DNA of 43,049 nt, from assembly GCA_016213505.1 (NCBI GenBank), contig JACRAF010000064.1, positions 1 to 43,049 of the forward strand, read 5' to 3'. The first letter of the stretch is position 1, and each line of letters starts with the position of its first letter. Below the pieces are notes generated by a model, which did not search any database, was not told the origin of the DNA, and was given only the letters and a program-made list of their open reading frames with translations. A program made the translations under genes and the position numbers. The DNA comes from Devosia nanyangense. GTDB taxonomy: Bacteria > Pseudomonadota > Alphaproteobacteria > Rhizobiales > Devosiaceae. Shown here piece after piece: positions 39,295 to 43,049 of this stretch.

Positions 39295-39356
39295 TGTGGC
39301 CGCCCCCTCCGTCGCCTCTGGCGACACCTCCCCCGCGCGAAGCGCAGGGGAGGACT
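39295..39356. repeat. Intergenic palindromic repeat, family A, copy 2
   Basis: It begins with the same TGTGGCCGCCCCCTCC as the element at 34692 and has the hairpin CCTCCCC...GGGGAGG (about 39327-39333 and 39347-39353). It lies 20 nt before the g3.5 start. It is one of several palindromic repeats inside the GTA cluster. Confidence 0.65.
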
Positions 39357-39375
39357 CCGGACTGAGAGACCCGAC

Positions 39376-39564
39376 ATGGACGAGTTGACCAAGACCATCG
39401 CCACGCGGGGCGACCTGGCGCATCTGGCGCTGTTTTTGTGGGCGAGCGGGGCCAGCGGGTTGCTGGTCTATGCGCTGCGCGAACTCGCCCGCGCCAACCA
39501 GCGCTTCGAGGATTTCGTCAAGGAAATCGCGGCGCTCAACCAGCTGTTCAAACGCAAGGACTGA
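39376..39564 (+). CDS. GTA g3.5-like small protein
   Basis: This 62-residue protein has a central hydrophobic segment (LALFLWASGASGLLVYALRE) followed by a helical tail (FEDFVKEIAALNQLFKRKD). Between portal and protease, alphaproteobacterial GTAs carry a small gene called g3.5 of similar length. Its role in the particle is not well known; the membrane-like segment is a recurrent trait. Position and size are the main evidence. Confidence 0.8.
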   Translation: MDELTKTIATRGDLAHLALFLWASGASGLLVYALRELARANQRFEDFVKEIAALNQLFKRKD

Positions 39565-39566
39565 CC

Positions 39567-39698
39567 ATGCGGCAGAAAAAGACCGAGGCGGTCGAGGTGT
39601 TCAGGCAATTCGCCTGGAACCTCGCCGGGAGCCTCGCCGTGCCCAAGCCGCGGCGGCGGCCGACACGCCCGCCGGCGCAGCCGGGAGCCAAGCGATGA
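39567..39698 (+). CDS. Short hypothetical protein between g3.5 and the protease gene
   Basis: The product has 43 residues. The first half is amphipathic (AVEVFRQFAWNLAGSLAVPK) and the rest is Arg/Pro-rich. It starts 2 nt after the g3.5 stop and its stop overlaps the protease start (ATGA), so it is translated as part of the operon. No function is known. The basic tail may bind nucleic acid or particle parts. Confidence 0.6.
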   Translation: MRQKKTEAVEVFRQFAWNLAGSLAVPKPRRRPTRPPAQPGAKR

Positions 39699-40192
39699 GC
39701 GCGGCGATCCCGATCGACGCCGAGGGGCGGTTCGCGGGCTATGCCAGCGTTTTCGGCAAGCTCGACGAGGGCGGCGACATCGTCATGCCGGGAGCCTTCC
39801 GTGCCAGCCTCAGCCTGCGCGGCAAACACCGGATCAAAATGCTGTTCCAGCACGACCCCAAGGAGCCGGTGGGCACCTGGGACAAAATCGCCGAGGACGG
39901 CTTCGGGCTCTGGGTCGAGGGCCGCCTGGTGGGCGAGGTGCCGCGCGCCGATGCGCTCAGGCGGCTCATCGCCCGGGGCGCGGTGGACGGGCTCTCGATC
40001 GGCTTTCGCACGGTGAAATCGACGCGCGACCCCAAGGGCGGCCACCGGCGGCTCTGGGAGATCGACCTGTGGGAAATCTCCATCGTCACCTTCCCGATGA
40101 TGGATCTGGCCCGGATCGCTCCGGGCAAACCGCCGGCAAGTGTCCGGCTCGAACGGTCGCTGCAGGCGGCCATGTCTGCATTCAAGCAATAG
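39695..40192 (+). CDS. GTA prohead protease (HK97 family, g4-like)
   Basis: This 165-residue prohead maturation protease of the U35 type is a serine protease that trims the capsid protein during assembly. The HK97-protease pattern is seen: FAGYASVFGKLDEGGDIVMP at the start, the His block LFQHDPKEPVGTW, and the Ser block GAVDGLSIGFRTVKS with the active Ser in GLSIGF. It is encoded directly upstream of the capsid gene, the usual order. It overlaps the previous small gene by 4 nt. Confidence 0.93.
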   Translation: MSAAIPIDAEGRFAGYASVFGKLDEGGDIVMPGAFRASLSLRGKHRIKMLFQHDPKEPVGTWDKIAEDGFGLWVEGRLVGEVPRADALRRLIARGAVDGLSIGFRTVKSTRDPKGGHRRLWEIDLWEISIVTFPMMDLARIAPGKPPASVRLERSLQAAMSAFKQ

Positions 40193-40200
40193 GAACCGAA

Positions 40201-41445
40201 ATGACTGAAGCGACCAGCGGCCTCGAGAACAAGGCCAGTGCCGGCACCTCCGCCGGCGACGTCGAAGGCATGTTCACCCAGTTCATGGGCGCCTTCGAGG
40301 AATTCAAGCGCACCAATGACGACAAGCTCGCCAAGCTCGAAAAGCACGGCTCGACCGACGTGGTGACGGACGACAAGATCGCCCGGCTCAACGCGGTGCT
40401 CGACAACGCCAAGGCGGCGATCGACCGGGCGAATCTCGAACGGGCCCGGCCGCGCCTCGAAGCCAGCGGGCTTGCAGGCGGCGCGTCGGCCGGCGCCGAT
40501 GAGTACAAGGACGCCTTCGCCGCCTATGTGAAGCGTGGCGAGGAGAAGGCGCTGTCGATCGGCTCAGGGCCGGACGGCGGCTACCTGGTGCCGACCGAGA
40601 CCGACAGTGAGATCACCAAATTGATGACGGCGCTGTCGCCCATCCGCGCCATCGCCTCGGTGCGGCAGGTGTCGACCGCGACCTACAAGAAGCCGGTGAC
40701 CATCACCGGCCCGGCCACCGGCTGGGTGGCCGAGACCGCGGCTCGACCGCAGACGGACAGCCAGACCATCGAGGCGCTGAGCTTTCCGACGGCCGAGCTC
40801 TATGCGCAGCCGGCGGCGACCACGGCGTTCCTCGACGATGCCGCGGTCGATGTCGGCCAGTGGATCGCCGACGAGGTCAACGCCGCCTTCGCCCAGCAGG
40901 AGGGGACGGCGTTCGTTACCGGCAACGGCACCAACAAGCCCAAGGGCTTTCTCGCCGAAACCACCATCGCCGAGGCAAGCTGGGAGTGGGGCAAGCTGGG
41001 CTATGTCGCGACCGGCGTCTCCGGCGCGCTGCCGGCGAGCGATGCGAGCGACGTTCTGGTTGACCTCGTCTATGCGCTGAAGGCCGGCTACCGCCAGAAC
41101 GCCAGCTGGGTGATGAACCGCAAGACGCAGGGGCTCATCCGCAAGCTCAAGGACGATGGCGGCAACTACCTCTGGCAGCCGGCGGCGACCGCCGACAGCA
41201 AGGCGACGCTGATGGGGTTCGACCTGGTCGAGGCCGAGGACATGCCCGACGTGGGAGCCGGTTCGCTGAGCATCGCCTTCGGCGATTTCCGCCGCGGCTA
41301 CCTGGTGGTCGACCGCCAGGGCGTCAACGTGCTGCGCGATCCCTACAGCGCGAAGCCCTATGTGCTGTTCTACACCACCAAGCGCGTCGGCGGCGGGGTG
41401 CAGAATTATGACGCGATCAAGCTGCTGAAGTTCGCGGCGTCGTAA
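40201..41445 (+). CDS. GTA major capsid protein (HK97 family, g5-like)
   Basis: This 414-residue HK97-type major capsid protein forms the GTA shell. The N-terminal scaffold-like region (about 1-110, with the coil FKRTNDDKLAKLEKHGSTDV) is likely removed by the prohead protease. The mature fold begins around GSGPDGGYLVPTETDSEITK, a conserved HK97/GTA boundary. Other typical elements are GPATGWVAETAARPQTDSQT, the E-loop region NAAFAQQEGTAFVTGNGTNK and the C-terminal DRQGVNVLRDPYSAKPYVLF. The gene is complete and looks intact. Confidence 0.95.
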   Translation: MTEATSGLENKASAGTSAGDVEGMFTQFMGAFEEFKRTNDDKLAKLEKHGSTDVVTDDKIARLNAVLDNAKAAIDRANLERARPRLEASGLAGGASAGADEYKDAFAAYVKRGEEKALSIGSGPDGGYLVPTETDSEITKLMTALSPIRAIASVRQVSTATYKKPVTITGPATGWVAETAARPQTDSQTIEALSFPTAELYAQPAATTAFLDDAAVDVGQWIADEVNAAFAQQEGTAFVTGNGTNKPKGFLAETTIAEASWEWGKLGYVATGVSGALPASDASDVLVDLVYALKAGYRQNASWVMNRKTQGLIRKLKDDGGNYLWQPAATADSKATLMGFDLVEAEDMPDVGAGSLSIAFGDFRRGYLVVDRQGVNVLRDPYSAKPYVLFYTTKRVGGGVQNYDAIKLLKFAAS

Positions 41446-41563
41446 AGTCCGCGATTTTGGCCGCCTGACGCGACCTTCCTGCGCTCCGGTGCTCACGTAC
41501 GAGGTGTACGCTCCGCTCCGGTGCTCTGAACGCCGCGCCATGCGACTCAAACTTGCGGACTTT
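41444..41563. repeat. Inverted-repeat bounded element after the capsid gene
   Basis: AAAGTCCGC (41444-41452) pairs with GCGGACTTT (41555-41563). Between them, GCTCCGGTGCTC occurs twice (41483-41494 and 41515-41526). It may form a long-range stem. It starts in the capsid stop codon and has no coding content, so it may be a small mobile palindromic element or terminator-like structure. Confidence 0.6.
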
Positions 41564-41626
41564 AGGTGACGACTGCGCAAACAGTTGGCGCTCCGGCGCG
41601 GCTGCTCCTCCCCGGCCGCGCCGCGA

Positions 41627-41716
41627 GGTGAATGGTGAGTGGTGAATGGAGGATCGCGACTGCGATCCCACCATCCCATGCCGCTCACCATTCGCCATTC
41701 ACCATTCCCCATTCAC
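41627..41716. repeat. GAATGGTGA palindromic repeat, copy 1
   Basis: The left arm is rich in GGTGAATGGTGAGTGG (41627-41642) and the right arm in the reverse complement CACCATTCGCCATTCACC (41686-41703). A second hairpin, GGATCGC-GACT-GCGATCC (41651-41668), lies in the loop. The same left arm recurs at 42969, so copies flank the g6-g8 block. Confidence 0.8.
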
Positions 41717-41735
41717 GTCTGCGACGGGATAGACA

Positions 41736-42233
41736 ATGACCTCCTATCTGCTTGCCGGACCCGGCGAGGAGCCGGTGACGCTCGCCGAGGCGAAAGCCTG
41801 GTGCCGGATCGATGCCGGCGACGAAGACGCGCTGGTGACGGCGCTGATTGCCGCGGCGCGGCTGCATGTCGAAAGCATGACCGGCCGGGCGCTCATCGAA
41901 CAGAGCTGGCGGCTGGTGCTCGACGGCCCCAAGGGGCGCGTCGTGCCGTTGCCGCTGGTACCGGTGATGGCGGTGATTGCCGCCACGGCGGACGACGCGG
42001 CGATCGCGGTCGAGCTGCAGGGCGACAGCGTGCTGCTGCCGGCCGAGGGTTTTCGGACCCTCAGCATCGACTACACCGCCGGCTACGGCGGCCCCACGGA
42101 CGTGCCGCAGGATTTGAAGCAGGCGCTGCTGGCGCTGGTCGCCTTCTGGTTCGAGAACCGCGACGCGACGGCGCACGGGGCCCCGATGGGGTTCGACCGG
42201 CTGATCGCCGGCTACAGGCGGGTGCGGCTGTGA
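41736..42233 (+). CDS. GTA head-tail connector protein (g6-like)
   Basis: This 165-residue connector is of the HK97 gp6 type, joining the portal ring to the head-closure protein. Typical are EEPVTLAEAKAWCRIDAGDE near the N-terminus, the helix LVTALIAAARLHVESMTGRA, and the C-terminal PQDLKQALLALVAFWFENRD with GFDRLIAGYRRVRL. The start ATG lies 19 nt after a repeat element. The stop overlaps the g7 start. Size and order match RcGTA g6. Confidence 0.92.
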   Translation: MTSYLLAGPGEEPVTLAEAKAWCRIDAGDEDALVTALIAAARLHVESMTGRALIEQSWRLVLDGPKGRVVPLPLVPVMAVIAATADDAAIAVELQGDSVLLPAEGFRTLSIDYTAGYGGPTDVPQDLKQALLALVAFWFENRDATAHGAPMGFDRLIAGYRRVRL

Positions 42234-42574
42234 TCGACGCGAGGGTCCCGCCGATCGGTACGATGACCGACCGGGTGCAGCTCAGGCGCCGCGTCACCAC
42301 CGACGAGGCCGAGGGCGGCGAGGTGGCGCTGTACACGGCGATCGCGACCGTGTGGGCGCGGGTGCGGCAACTAAGCGCCCGGCAGGACTTTGCCAGCGAC
42401 GGGCGCGGGCAGGCCATCACCCATTCCGTAGTGATGCGCTTCCGCACCGACCTCAAGCCGGGCGACCGCATTCTCTATCGCGGACGGGTGCTCGAGATCG
42501 CGGCGGCGAACGACATGAACGGGCGGCGGGCGTATCTCAGCTGCCAATGCAGCGAGCGGGTGGTGACGGGATGA
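42230..42574 (+). CDS. GTA head-closure / stopper protein (g7-like)
   Basis: This 114-residue head-closure protein is of the phage head-tail adaptor type: MTDRVQLRRRVTTDEAEGGE, YTAIATVWARVRQLSARQDF and the C-terminal PGDRILYRGRVLEIAAANDM. It should close the capsid after packaging and join the tail. The start is GTG 42230, overlapping the g6 stop. ATG (MTDRVQL, 11 codons later) is an alternative that still keeps the core. The stop overlaps g8. Confidence 0.9.
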   Translation: MIDARVPPIGTMTDRVQLRRRVTTDEAEGGEVALYTAIATVWARVRQLSARQDFASDGRGQAITHSVVMRFRTDLKPGDRILYRGRVLEIAAANDMNGRRAYLSCQCSERVVTG

Positions 42575-42972
42575 CCCATCCGATCCTCGCCCTGCAGGGC
42601 ACGCTGGTCGCGGCGCTGCGCGGCGACACGGAACTCGCGGCGCTGGCGCCGGTGTTCGACGCGCCGCCGAACGGGCGCGAGCCGCCCTATGTGGTGATCG
42701 CCCGGCACGATGTGCTGCCGCGCGACGGAGACGGGACACCGGGGCACGAGCATAGAGTGCTGTTCCACGCCTGGGCGACGGACGCGAGCCGCAAGGCCGT
42801 GCTCGCCATCGCCGAAAGGGTGGTGGCGGTGGCGCTGGGGGCCGACCTTGACTCGGTGTCGCTGATCGTGCCGCTCAGGCGGCACGATCGCACCGATACG
42901 GCCATCGATGGCGGCACCGGGCGGGCCCGGGCAGCGGTGGCGATGACGTTTTTCACGGAACCAACGGGGTGA
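42571..42972 (+). CDS. GTA tail-completion protein (DUF3168, g8-like)
   Basis: This 133-residue DUF3168 protein is the tail terminator: PILALQGTLVAALRGDTELA at the N-terminus, PPYVVIARHDVLPRDGDG, HRVLFHAWATDASRKAVLAI and the C-terminal FFTEPTG. It sits at the head-proximal end of the tail. The ATG overlaps the g7 stop by 4 nt. It is the last gene in the window; the major tail protein g9 should follow outside. Confidence 0.92.
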   Translation: MTHPILALQGTLVAALRGDTELAALAPVFDAPPNGREPPYVVIARHDVLPRDGDGTPGHEHRVLFHAWATDASRKAVLAIAERVVAVALGADLDSVSLIVPLRRHDRTDTAIDGGTGRARAAVAMTFFTEPTG

Positions 42973-43049
42973 ATGGTGAGTGGTGAATGGTGAATGGCGA
43001 GCGCGGCACAGTGCGTTCGTTCAGCCCGCCATTCACCATTCACCAATCA
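42969..43049. repeat. GAATGGTGA palindromic repeat, copy 2
   Basis: The left arm starts GGTGAATGGTGAGTGG (42969-42984) and the right arm ends CCATTCACCATTCACC (43030-43045). It has the same sequence family and orientation as the element at 41627-41716. It reaches the window's right edge and may continue outside. Confidence 0.8.

Noticed and set aside
32389..42972. An ordinary active prophage
   Set aside because: There is no integrase, repressor, replication or lysis gene in the visible part. Gene order and the g3.5-like gene match a GTA, and the shared promoter with a GafYZ-like operon supports this. The right-hand part of the cluster is not visible, so a degenerate prophage is not fully excluded.
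1..43049. tRNA, rRNA or riboswitch genes
   Set aside because: I looked for cloverleaf and conserved RNA patterns by eye on both strands and saw none. Small RNAs without conserved sequence cannot be excluded without computation.

Overview
The window is GC-rich DNA from an alphaproteobacterium of the order Hyphomicrobiales. I suspect a Devosia-like lineage, but this is inferred from gene content only. Pointers are a MucR/Ros regulator, a PleC/DivL-type kinase followed by peptidoglycan-binding and DUF1491 proteins, a DUF1254/DUF1214 pair beside a class A penicillin-binding protein, and a gene transfer agent (GTA) head cluster in the conserved alphaproteobacterial order. No tRNA, rRNA or CRISPR was found.

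Layout. 1-2666: the 3' part of an Mrp Na+/H+ antiporter operon (C-D-E-F-G). 2811-4788: mucR, then a two-gene operon I read as gafY-gafZ (a DnaA-domain-IV-like activator and a DUF6456 protein), then sufE on the other strand. 4981-11027: an accessory island with a PIN toxin-antitoxin module whose toxin is frameshifted, two different Fic proteins, an HNH-like protein and small genes. 11296-18491: core envelope and signalling genes. 18789-22371: a membrane patatin and a mobile mystery protein A/B (XRE + Fic) pair with a four-palindrome operator array. 22476-32130: secreted proteins, SRPBCC/ArsR genes, and a very large secreted TPR-CHAT protein beside an AprI/Inh-type protein. 32224-43049: the GTA head cluster (TerS, TerL, portal, g3.5, protease, capsid, g6, g7, g8), which runs off the right edge.

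The main observation links two distant parts of the window. The promoter of gafYZ and the promoter of the GTA cluster, 29 kb apart, carry the same 14-bp palindrome, GGGGACTTATCCCC. In both it lies exactly 17 nt upstream of a -10-like hexamer (TATGCT, TATAGT), where a -35 would sit. This fits a GafY operator at which the activator controls itself and the GTA. A strong intrinsic terminator just before the portal gene fits the anti-termination role known for Caulobacter GafZ.

The second observation is inside the GTA cluster. Between TerL and portal lie two copies of a small protein with a nearly invariant 50-residue N-terminal module ending in DQPRVPAGRPEGGEWT, different C-termini, and a different small gene after each. 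The copies differ almost only at synonymous sites. They bracket 2.7 kb of non-phage genes (RibD-C/DHFR-like, DUF2200, steroid-5-alpha-reductase-like). This looks like an exchangeable cargo or effector locus inside a GTA packaging operon.
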